Below are positions 1 through 5,945 of a stretch of DNA of 9,724 nt, piece after piece; the stretch's first letter is position 1; each line of letters opens with the position of its first letter. The DNA is taken from contig CANQFX010000046.1 of the NCBI GenBank assembly GCA_947600015.1, positions 1-9,724 on the forward strand, written 5' to 3'. The stretch is from an uncultured Bacilli bacterium. GTDB lineage: Bacteria > Bacillota_I > Bacilli_A > RF39 > UBA660. A program made the position numbers and the translations under genes. Below the pieces are notes generated by a model. It searched no databases. It worked only from the letters and a program-made list of their open reading frames with translations, and had not been told where the DNA came from.

Positions 1-75
1 ACAAAAATTTTCGTCAAAAATTAAATTATGGTCTTCCATATTTAGTAATTTTAGTATAGAATTATTTATAGACAT
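1..75 (-). CDS. ISL3-family transposase, N-terminal 25 residues only
   Basis: An ATG at 75-73 opens a frame that stays open for 25 codons to the window edge. It begins MSINNSILKLLNMEDHN and continues with an L-I-F-D-E-N-F-C segment. The pattern of a short polar start, then LLN, an acidic pair, N and F-D-E-N-F, is what I know from the N terminus of ISL3-type transposases in clostridia and related bacteria, just before their zinc-ribbon region. An AAAGGGTG ribosome binding site lies about 7 nt upstream, and an extended -10 promoter precedes it. Only the N terminus is visible, so the catalytic DDE residues and intactness cannot be judged. Family recognition rests on a short stretch. Confidence 0.6.
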   Translation of the reverse strand, partial: MSINNSILKLLNMEDHNLIFDENFC

Positions 76-118
76 TGACAACACCCTTTATTTTGTTTAT
101 TTTTTATTGTTTATCTAC

Positions 119-147
119 ATTATAACAGGTTTGTGTTGTAATGTCTT
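119..147 (-). promoter_or_regulatory. Promoter of the ISL3-like transposase
   Basis: On the minus strand, AAGACA (147-142) is followed after 17 nt by TATAAT (124-119). The -10 is directly preceded by TGT, giving an extended -10. The -35 matches TTGACA at four of six positions. The expected transcription start is near 112, about 37 nt before the transposase ATG. Confidence 0.6.
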
Positions 148-159
148 TTTTTTGTATTT

Positions 160-187
160 AAAAAGTGGTAAAATTTCTTTCACCACT
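160..187 (-). terminator. Hairpin terminator at the IS edge, downstream of rmuC
   Basis: The minus strand reads AGTGGTGAAA, loop GAAA, TTTTACCACT, then TTTT: a 10-bp stem with one G-U pair and a tetraloop, followed by a short U run. With further G-U pairs the RNA stem can extend to 158-193. It would end transcripts coming from rmuC and, if the IS boundary at 205 is right, it belongs to the element. There it would shield the transposase from outside transcription, a common arrangement in insertion sequences. Confidence 0.7.
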
Positions 188-212
188 CCTTAATGTTTAA
201 GAACCAAGAACT

Positions 213-1298
213 TTATGAATTTATTTCTTCTTCTGTTTTCTCTTGTAGTTTATGAATTTCTACTTGATTGATTGCATCAAACTTCTTACTAATTTTATCT
301 GTAGTAATAGAAACATTTTCTACATCCTTATTCACCATTTGAATACTACGAGATAATTTATCCCAACGTTCTTTATATCTAGAAAATTCTAATCCTAATT
401 TATTTAATTCTTCATGAATAATGGAAGTATATTTGTCTTTTTCCATATTTTTAATAATCATCTGAATAACCGTTAATGTTGAAATCAACGTTGTTGGAGA
501 GGTAATCCATACTCGTTTTTTATAGGCATATTGTATAATATCTTGATGATAAGCATTGACTTCTGCAAAAATAGCTTCTGCTGGTAAAAACAAAATCGCT
601 TGATCCGTGGTTTCTCCAGGAATAATATACTTTGTGCTAATCGCATCAATATGTTTTTTCATATCCTGCTTAAACATTTTTTCATATTGTTCTCTTTTTT
701 CTTGTGATATTTTTTTATCTACCATTAATTGATAATGCTCTAGTGGAAATTTAGAATCAATGGCGATTGTTCCTAGAGGTTTAGGCGCAAAAACAACACT
801 ATCTGCAATTACCCCCGTAGAAAGCGTATATTGTAGACGAAAGATAGCATCATTTTTCTCACCAAAAACACTCGTTAAAATATGATTTAAATTGACTTCT
901 CCAAAAATACCGCGTGTTTTTTTGTCTGTCAATACACTTTGTAAACTGACAATATCTGTAGACAATGTTTCTATTTTCTTTTGGGCTTCATCTATTTTAG
1001 ATAAGCGTTCCATGACATTTAAGAATGTCTTATTCGTTTTTTCAAAATTTTGATCTAATCTCTCATTTACTTTCTCATTAATCGCAAATAATCTTTTTTC
1101 TAATTGTTCATTTAATTTAGTAAAATCTTCATTCATATTTCTGCTTAGTTCATTTTTAAAATCTCCCATTTCTTTCATCATGCTTACTTCAAGTTTTCCT
1201 AAGCGCTCGGTAATATTACTTTCATTGATGTTTTTAAATAATGAAATCACAACTAAAATTAAAATAATCACTAAAATTCCAATAATAATATAATCCAT
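213..1298 (-). CDS. rmuC: RmuC-family DNA recombination protein
   Basis: RmuC proteins are membrane-anchored coiled-coil proteins with a restriction-endonuclease-like core. In E. coli loss of RmuC raises inversion at short inverted repeats. Numbering from the first possible ATG (1304), a membrane helix spans residues about 5-23. A long coiled coil follows (about 30-128). The RmuC core runs from about 130 to 345, with R-G-I-F-G-E-V at 131-137, D168, and the IAIDSKFP strand at 180-187 supplying the D and K of a PD-(D/E)XK-like site. Further conserved blocks are ILFLPAEAIFAEV and VWITSPTTL. Start choice: AAGGTGA (1311-1305) abuts the ATG at 1304, leaving only 3 nt from GG. The ATG at 1298 has 9 nt and is preferred (361 residues). 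The gene lies 19-25 nt after the DedA-like gene, so the two are probably co-transcribed. It looks full length. An ISL3-like element begins just past its stop, so its own terminator may have been displaced. Confidence 0.93.
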   Translation of the reverse strand: MDYIIIGILVIILILVVISLFKNINESNITERLGKLEVSMMKEMGDFKNELSRNMNEDFTKLNEQLEKRLFAINEKVNERLDQNFEKTNKTFLNVMERLSKIDEAQKKIETLSTDIVSLQSVLTDKKTRGIFGEVNLNHILTSVFGEKNDAIFRLQYTLSTGVIADSVVFAPKPLGTIAIDSKFPLEHYQLMVDKKISQEKREQYEKMFKQDMKKHIDAISTKYIIPGETTDQAILFLPAEAIFAEVNAYHQDIIQYAYKKRVWITSPTTLISTLTVIQMIIKNMEKDKYTSIIHEELNKLGLEFSRYKERWDKLSRSIQMVNKDVENVSITTDKISKKFDAINQVEIHKLQEKTEEEINS

Positions 1299-1323
1299 TT
1301 TCATTCACCTTCTACTTCTTATT

Positions 1324-1902
1324 CTACTCGATATTCATTCTTTTTCCAACTAATTTTGATAAGAAATAAGCAAGCAGTAGTAAAATAGAAATAAATATAA
1401 TTGCTTTAATATCTGTCATACTTTCAATAAAACTTTTCCCAATATAAGCCCAAAAAGTAATCATAAATATTTTTCCAATAAAAAGAGCCAACATAAATTT
1501 TTCTTCCTTCATTCGTACTAATCCTGCTAGAATATTAACTAAAAATGCTGGTGTAAATGGTAAAGTAATAATAACTGTCAAATGAGGAAAAGGAATACTT
1601 TGAAATTTTTCGATTGCACCTTCCACTTTCTTCATCTTTTTCTTTTGTAAATATTTCTTTAACCATTTTGTTGAAATATGATTAAAAACAAAATACGAAA
1701 AAAGACAACCTAAACATGTCGCAATCCAAGAAATAATAATTCCAAACAGAAAACCAAAAGCATTCACATTTAAGGCTACAAATACTCCTAATGGTAAAAC
1801 TGGCAAAAAGGATTCTAAGAAAATTAAGAAAAATCCTAAAATAGGACCTCCCTTTTCTATAAAATTGGTACAAACTTCAATCCAATGATTTACGACATCC
1901 AA
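1324..1902 (-). CDS. DedA/TVP38 (VTT domain) family membrane protein
   Basis: The 192-residue protein is very hydrophobic, with helices near 20-45, 50-73, 108-128, 134-155 and 166-186. GPILGFFLIFLESFLPVLPL (20-38) is the re-entrant-loop motif of the VTT/SNARE-associated family, and ITLPFTPAFLVNILAGL (112-128) with a following F...IG block is the second signature. Members are linked to lipid scrambling or flippase activity (undecaprenyl phosphate, phosphatidylethanolamine) and envelope homeostasis. The closest style I recall is B. subtilis YqeD-like TVP38 proteins. The usual Arg of the R-x-x-P motif is not present: the equivalent stretch reads TLPFTP. The start is a TTG at 1902, 3 nt after an AAGGTGAT ribosome binding site, with no upstream in-frame ATG. 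It sits 33 nt downstream of the rhodanese gene, has its own likely promoter, and runs on into rmuC. Confidence 0.88.
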   Translation of the reverse strand: MDVVNHWIEVCTNFIEKGGPILGFFLIFLESFLPVLPLGVFVALNVNAFGFLFGIIISWIATCLGCLFSYFVFNHISTKWLKKYLQKKKMKKVEGAIEKFQSIPFPHLTVIITLPFTPAFLVNILAGLVRMKEEKFMLALFIGKIFMITFWAYIGKSFIESMTDIKAIIFISILLLLAYFLSKLVGKRMNIE

Positions 1903-1921
1903 TGTATCACCTTCTTGCTTT

Positions 1922-1950
1922 ATTATAGTACAAATTTATTTCATTAACAA
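1922..1950 (-). promoter_or_regulatory. Promoter for the DedA-like gene and rmuC
   Basis: On the minus strand, TTGTTA (1950-1945), a 17-nt spacer and a perfect TATAAT (1927-1922) lie across the last codons of the rhodanese gene and the gap after it. The expected start near 1915 would leave a very short leader, with the ribosome binding site at its extreme 5' end. The spacing and -10 are good and the short leader is the reason for caution. Confidence 0.5.
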
Positions 1951-2229
1951 GTAATTGCGATATCCCCCAATTAAGTTTACAGTATGATATCCTAAATAAT
2001 TTAATTCATTTACAATGTCATTACTAATATGCCCCGATTGACAGTAAATATAGTATTTTTTTTGTTTATCTAAATATTTTTCTGGATGAGCAATCAAATA
2101 GACCGAAGGAATATTTTGGGCCGAAGGAATAGCCCCATTTCGGAATTTAGAAGCATCTCTAATATCAATGACATTGAGTGATTCTTTTTCTAATTTACTA
2201 AGAAATGTTTTCATATCAATAGAATACAC
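1936..2229 (-). CDS. Single-domain rhodanese (sulfurtransferase-like)
   Basis: This is a single rhodanese domain of the GlpE/PspE size class. It carries the N-terminal IDIRD strand, the G-A-I-P-S-A-x-N-I-P block and the active-site loop CQSGHIS. In numbering from 2238 the cysteine is C66, followed by a six-residue loop typical of sulfur-transferring members. There is no signal peptide, so it is probably cytosolic. Rhodaneses move sulfane sulfur through a cysteine persulfide. The physiological acceptor here is unknown. Two GTG starts are possible. The one at 2238 lies inside the AGAGGTGAG ribosome binding site (2242-2234), whereas the one at 2229 has a normal 4-5 nt gap and is chosen, giving 97 residues. 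The gene follows the terminator of the T4SS unit and precedes the DedA-like gene by 33 nt. Confidence 0.9.
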   Translation of the reverse strand: MYSIDMKTFLSKLEKESLNVIDIRDASKFRNGAIPSAQNIPSVYLIAHPEKYLDKQKKYYIYCQSGHISNDIVNELNYLGYHTVNLIGGYRNYLLMK

Positions 2230-2233
2230 GTAT

Positions 2234-2242
2234 CTCACCTCT
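2234..2242 (-). promoter_or_regulatory. Ribosome binding site deciding the rhodanese GTG start
   Basis: AGAGGTGAG on the minus strand ends 4 nt before the GTG at 2229. The longer frame would start at a GTG (2238) embedded in this same motif, which leaves no ribosome binding site for it. The motif therefore supports the shorter protein. Confidence 0.6.
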
Positions 2243-2256
2243 ATTATATTAATATG

Positions 2257-2287
2257 AAAAAAAAGAATCTCTTGTTATAATAGATTC
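2257..2287 (-). terminator. Rho-independent terminator of the coupling-protein operon
   Basis: Directly after the TAG stop (2290-2288), the minus strand reads GAATCT, an 11-nt AT-rich loop region that can pair partly, AGATTC, then eight T residues. The stem is only 6 bp but the U8 tract is ideal. It separates the T4SS unit from the rhodanese gene. Confidence 0.8.
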
Positions 2288-3454
2288 CTATTTTATTTTA
2301 TATGGTTTGTTTAAACTACCATCGCCACTTTTATATAACAAATTTGCTTTTAATTGAATCACAGGGCGAATGGCAGAATAATAATTCGTATTTTGAACAA
2401 GAATACTTCCTGTTTCTGTAATAGAATAAGCAGAAAACGTATTCTCACTATTTGCCGTTGCAAGCCACCAACTATAATCATTTGCTAAATAGTTATAATT
2501 TTGACAACTTGGTGTTTCCGCACTATTACAATTGACATCTGTACTTGCCGCAATATAATCAGATAAAGTAAGTAAACCAATTTTTTGATTTTCTAATATT
2601 TCTCTACATTCAATACTATTGTCAGAACCCTTTTCTTTACTTGATCTTTTACCAATACATAAATTAAAACTAGTTAGATTTTTTCTATCTTTAGCACTGA
2701 GAATGCTTCCTTCTTCCTTATTATTATAAAGAGTAGTTAAATATTCTTTCATCCGACTATTTTTATAATTATTAATACCAATCGTATATTTGGATTGTTC
2801 ATTATAACGATCATCCCAAGGATTTCCATAAGAAGTATCCAATTCTTTAATTAATACAAGTTCATTATTTGCAGTAATTTTTATAATACGCCATAAAGAA
2901 CGATCTAGTTTAATATAGTTATTGACTATTTCACCACGGAAAATATAATTATCTTTAATATGATATAATCCATAACCTTCACTCACGACATTTTCGGTAA
3001 GTAAACTTACGATTTCTTTTGTTGTATAATTATCTCCACAATTTAAATATGGTTGATAAATATAATCATTACCTGCTTTTTCTACAGTTACCGTACCACT
3101 ACATTGATCTTTACTTGTATATTCGCTCAATTCTTTCATCTTTTCTGAGGCAACTAATGTTGTATCTTCTATTTCTACAATTTGATCTTCTGTAGGTAAA
3201 CGATCTTGGTGTTCAGCAAAATAAGAAACAGCAGCATTTTTTAGTACTTCTTCCATCTCTTCATAGGAATATTCTTTTTTCGTAAATAAAGATAATACCC
3301 ATAAAATAAGAATAAAAATTACTACGATTCCTAAAATAATAAGCATAAAGCGTATCATCTTTTTTTTCATATCAGAAACAGGTTGATTGCTAGAAGATGT
3401 TTTTTTGGGTTTCATCTTATTTTTATTTTCCATTATATTAAAACTTGTACTCAT
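2288..3454 (-). CDS. Membrane-anchored protein with DUF6273-like extracellular domain
   Basis: The 388-residue protein has a 32-residue polar, basic N terminus, one membrane helix (about 33-57) and a large outside part. Residues 61-150 form a helical, pilin-like segment (LKNAAVSYF) and a small domain with C118 and C139. From about 170 to 385 the order of blocks matches DUF6273-type domains, which are possibly related to C-type-lectin/formylglycine-enzyme folds: LWRIIKI (187-193), S-R-M-K-E-Y-L (233-239), IGLLTLSDYIAAS, WWLATAN (329-335) and AIRPVIQLKA. Six cysteines, all outside, fall in pairs 118/139, 266/283 and 309/317. It starts 14 nt after the coupling-protein stop behind a strong AAAGGAGG site, so it is co-transcribed with that gene and ends at a terminator. 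A surface adhesin, a T4SS accessory factor or a substrate are all possible. The family assignment is from memory of motif order, and the function is unknown. Confidence 0.7.
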   Translation of the reverse strand: MSTSFNIMENKNKMKPKKTSSSNQPVSDMKKKMIRFMLIILGIVVIFILILWVLSLFTKKEYSYEEMEEVLKNAAVSYFAEHQDRLPTEDQIVEIEDTTLVASEKMKELSEYTSKDQCSGTVTVEKAGNDYIYQPYLNCGDNYTTKEIVSLLTENVVSEGYGLYHIKDNYIFRGEIVNNYIKLDRSLWRIIKITANNELVLIKELDTSYGNPWDDRYNEQSKYTIGINNYKNSRMKEYLTTLYNNKEEGSILSAKDRKNLTSFNLCIGKRSSKEKGSDNSIECREILENQKIGLLTLSDYIAASTDVNCNSAETPSCQNYNYLANDYSWWLATANSENTFSAYSITETGSILVQNTNYYSAIRPVIQLKANLLYKSGDGSLNKPYKIK

Positions 3455-3468
3455 AGAATCCTCCTTTA

Positions 3469-5781
3469 TTAATTATCAAAAAAGTCATCAAAGAAATCAT
3501 CATCATCATCATCGTCATTATCATCTTCAATCTCTAATGATACTTTTTTATTTTCTTCTTCTATTTTTGCTTCTTTTGGTTGTCCAACTTCGGCTTGTTT
3601 CATTGTTTCTTTTCCTGCTGATTCTTTCTGTTCTTTCTCTTTTTTCTTTCTTTCTTCTTCCTCTTTTTCTCTTTGTTCTTCTGCTTCCAATTCAGCAATT
3701 TTAGCATCAATTTTTCTCACTAATTCATCAACATCAAAGCCAAGATCATTTTCTTTTTCAACAGAGGAATCTGTCTGTTGACTACTAGGAATAAAAGGAG
3801 AAAAAGAGTTTTCCCTAGGAGGCATGTTTTTGCTTCCATTTGCCATTGGCCTTCCTTCCTTTTTAATATCTGGTCTAGTTAAAAAGTCAGGCATTTTTTC
3901 ATTCGTAGGAAAAGGCCTTTTAGGCTCATCCATCTCTCTTGGTCTCATGCCACCCATACCAGGTAGTCCGGGCATTCCCATTCCCCCAAGACCAGGAAAA
4001 TTTGGCATACCAGGCATGCCTGGAAAATTCGGTGTTCCTCCCTCTTCTTCACTAGAGTTCATCATTTCTAAAAGTTTCTTTTTCTTTTGATTTTTTACAA
4101 ATTCTTTAATATCAAACGTATGAACAACTTGTTTTTCTCTAGTTGGATAGGTTGCCTCAGGATATTTCTTTCCCCAATCAATTTTAAAATAAGGAGTAAA
4201 TTTCGTCTTAAATGGTTGCTTTCTCATACGCAAGATAATTACTTCAAATTGTTTCATTCGTTGTAAATCAGATACCGTCACTAATGGAGTAGATGCTGTC
4301 TTATCATCTTTTTTAGATTTTACTTCTCCACACATTTTAGAAATTTCCTCTAAGGCTTTTAATTCTGTAGTAATCAAATAAATAATATTTCCACAGTTAC
4401 CACGAATGGTTTCCGCATCTTCTTTTCCATAAACAGAATCTAATTGGGCAAAGTTTTGAATAATCATCGTAAAACGAATCAAACGAGAACGAGCTGCGGT
4501 AATCATCGTCGTAACGTCTTTCAATGGTGGCATATTCGCAAATTCATCCAAAAGGAAATTCGTTCTTACTGGTAATTTTCCTCCATGACTTTGCGCAACC
4601 GAAATCAACGTTTCATAAATTTGTTTTAATAAAATTGTAACTAATGAATGATAGGTCTTTTTTTCATCTTGAATAACAATAAATACGGCGGTTGGTTTTT
4701 CTCCAATACTTTCTAGACTAATATCACTATGAGATAACATCTCACTTAAATTATCACGAGAAGCAAATAATTTTACTTTTTGTTTAAATACAGATAAAAT
4801 ACTTCCCTTCGTCTCGCTTGGTGCCATAATCGTACTAGAAGCATTGATCGAAGCAGCACTAGCAGGATCTTTGGCATTAAAATATTCCTTAATATAAGTA
4901 GATCCACCAAATTTTTCTTCTCCTACCGTTGTTGCCAGAGAAATACTATTAATATTAATTTCTTCTTCTTTTGCATCTTCAAATAATCCTAAAGCAACAC
5001 CAGAGAAATAATCTGCAGACGTTTTTTCCCAAAAGGGATCCGCATTCTTATTAGATTCATCATATAAAATATTTAATGCCAAATCGTCTAATAACTCAAT
5101 GGCTTTATCTTGATTTCCTTCCCGATACATTCTATATGGTAAGGTCATCGGATTCCAAGCGTTTCCATTTTGGGGATCACGGAAATTTAATAATAAAATT
5201 TGATATCCTCGATCACGAAGCATCATACTTGTTTTTTCATAGATTTCACCTTTGGGGTCTGTAATAATCATCGATTCTTTTGCCTTAGCCAAACTATGAA
5301 CCATAGGCAAAATGACTGTTTGCGTTTTACCAGAACCAGTAGCACCAATAACAAGAGAATGGTATTCACTATTATCTACCCACATCTCTTTTTCATTTAA
5401 AAGTAAAGGGACACCCGCTGCTTTCGCATTTTCCTGAGTAATCGATACAGGTTCCAGTTCTTCCTTAATTTCCCTATCTTTGGCCCATCTAGAGTATCCT
5501 TTATCTTTTTTATCTGTTGTAATTCCAAACCCTTTATCACGATCAAAAATATAAGAACTAACACTAATAAAAAGTCCTCCTAGGGTCAAGAAATAAAAAA
5601 TCATCGTTGTCTTAAAATAAGTAGCAGAAAAGGCAGGAAAGGGATTTAATCCTGACAAGCGTCCCGTTTCTGCAAAAGTAGATAAATTAGCAACTCCAAT
5701 TGCGACAATATAAAGTAAAAATACCGCAAATAAGACAAAGATTAACAAATCTTCTGGATCAATACGAAGTTTGAATTTCAT
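3469..5781 (-). CDS. virD4: VirD4/TraG-type type IV coupling protein (ATPase)
   Basis: Coupling proteins are hexameric inner-membrane ATPases that bring DNA or protein substrates to the type IV channel. Two N-terminal membrane helices (about 11-33 and 57-77) precede a cytosolic ATPase domain. It has Walker A GATGSGKT (146-153), the family block TDPKGE (174-179), Walker B FLLDEFANM (409-417) and the ARSRLIRFTMIIQNFAQL motor stretch with a conserved Q and QL. The domain ends near 560. The tail is unusual: a Pro/Gly/Met-rich stretch (584-612), a proline-rich linker, a Glu/Lys coiled-coil-like region (about 685-720) and a C terminus of Asp runs broken by Phe pairs (752-770). The ATG is preceded by AAGGGGAG at 7 nt and by a strong promoter. 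The family is recognised with confidence. The cargo is unknown, as no relaxase is visible. Confidence 0.95.
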   Translation of the reverse strand: MKFKLRIDPEDLLIFVLFAVFLLYIVAIGVANLSTFAETGRLSGLNPFPAFSATYFKTTMIFYFLTLGGLFISVSSYIFDRDKGFGITTDKKDKGYSRWAKDREIKEELEPVSITQENAKAAGVPLLLNEKEMWVDNSEYHSLVIGATGSGKTQTVILPMVHSLAKAKESMIITDPKGEIYEKTSMMLRDRGYQILLLNFRDPQNGNAWNPMTLPYRMYREGNQDKAIELLDDLALNILYDESNKNADPFWEKTSADYFSGVALGLFEDAKEEEININSISLATTVGEEKFGGSTYIKEYFNAKDPASAASINASSTIMAPSETKGSILSVFKQKVKLFASRDNLSEMLSHSDISLESIGEKPTAVFIVIQDEKKTYHSLVTILLKQIYETLISVAQSHGGKLPVRTNFLLDEFANMPPLKDVTTMITAARSRLIRFTMIIQNFAQLDSVYGKEDAETIRGNCGNIIYLITTELKALEEISKMCGEVKSKKDDKTASTPLVTVSDLQRMKQFEVIILRMRKQPFKTKFTPYFKIDWGKKYPEATYPTREKQVVHTFDIKEFVKNQKKKKLLEMMNSSEEEGGTPNFPGMPGMPNFPGLGGMGMPGLPGMGGMRPREMDEPKRPFPTNEKMPDFLTRPDIKKEGRPMANGSKNMPPRENSFSPFIPSSQQTDSSVEKENDLGFDVDELVRKIDAKIAELEAEEQREKEEEERKKKEKEQKESAGKETMKQAEVGQPKEAKIEEENKKVSLEIEDDNDDDDDDDFFDDFFDN
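3496..3525. repeat. ATC/GAT trinucleotide microsatellite in the coupling-protein tail
   Basis: Six perfect ATC units (3496-3513) are followed by GTC, ATT and two more ATC. On the coding strand these are GAT/AAT/GAC codons for the Asp-rich stretch at residues 753-762 of the coupling protein. Perfect trinucleotide runs can gain or lose units in frame. Confidence 0.85.
3946..4032 (-). repeat. Pro/Gly/Met-rich low-complexity tract in the coupling protein
   Basis: Codons 584-612 of the coupling protein encode repeated N-F-P-G, G-M-P and G-L-P-G-like units. It marks the change from the folded ATPase to a disordered tail. Confidence 0.8.
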
Positions 5782-5804
5782 AGTACTACTCCCCTTCTTT
5801 TTCT

Positions 5805-5833
5805 ATTATACCTTAACTTTGCGAAACTGTCAT
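5805..5833 (-). promoter_or_regulatory. Strong promoter of the coupling-protein operon
   Basis: The minus strand has ATGACA (5833-5828), exactly 17 nt, and a consensus TATAAT (5810-5805). The -35 differs from TTGACA at one position. Transcription should start near 5798, giving a leader of roughly 17 nt that carries the AAGGGGAG ribosome binding site before the ATG at 5781. The rest of the 164-nt gap is AT-rich, with no gene and only a weak 6-bp hairpin (5868-5883). Confidence 0.8.
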
Positions 5834-5915
5834 TAGTTATTCGTTTTTTACTGCCTATATTTTACCACAAAATTCTTATTTTGCAAGAAAAATCTATTAT
5901 TTACCTGCGACAGAT

Positions 5916-5944
5916 AAAGATTTCTCTACATTTGAGAAATCTTT
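5916..5944 (-). terminator. Perfect 11-bp stem-loop closing the VirB4-hydrolase operon
   Basis: On the minus strand AAAGATTTCTC pairs perfectly with GAGAAATCTTT across a 7-nt loop, starting one nt after the TAA stop of the upstream gene. A long U tract is missing (the arm ends CTTT and continues ATCTG). Termination may therefore be partial, or the hairpin may mainly protect the 3' end of the message. Confidence 0.55.
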
Positions 5945-5945
5945 C

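Larger units (their letters stand above)
1..205 (-). mobile_element. Left end of an ISL3-family insertion sequence (partial)
   Basis: The stretch holds, in minus-strand order, a candidate terminal repeat starting GGTTCTTAAACATTAAGG at 205, a strong hairpin (160-187), an extended -10 promoter (119-147), a ribosome binding site and a transposase start that runs off the window. The N-terminal residues of the ORF resemble ISL3-family transposases, whose elements usually have terminal repeats beginning with GG and an 8-bp target duplication. The outer boundary at 205 is an inference, because the other end lies outside the window and the repeat cannot be matched. If correct, the element begins 7 nt past the rmuC stop codon. 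Confidence 0.55.

Noticed and set aside
1299..1304. First ATG of rmuC as the true start
   Set aside because: The ribosome binding site AAGGTGA directly touches this ATG. The second ATG, two codons later, has the normal spacing, although the first cannot be fully excluded.
2243..2248. TATAAT just upstream of the rhodanese gene as a promoter
   Set aside because: The 17-nt-spaced -35 position reads GAGATT, and the transcription start would fall within the ribosome binding site. It may be real but I cannot support it.
3387..3704. Plus-strand open frame with a His- and Leu-rich translation
   Set aside because: It is the antisense of the coupling-protein tail and the start of the next gene. The His run is the complement of the GAT microsatellite and the Leu-rich part the complement of Glu/Lys codons. 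There is no ribosome binding site or known domain.
3824..4090. Plus-strand open frame rich in Pro and Gly
   Set aside because: Antisense shadow of the Pro/Gly/Met tract of the coupling protein, with no independent coding evidence.
5868..5883. Six-bp hairpin CAAAAT/ATTTTG in the gap before the coupling gene
   Set aside because: Short, AT-only except one pair, and without a U tract; expected by chance in such AT-rich DNA.
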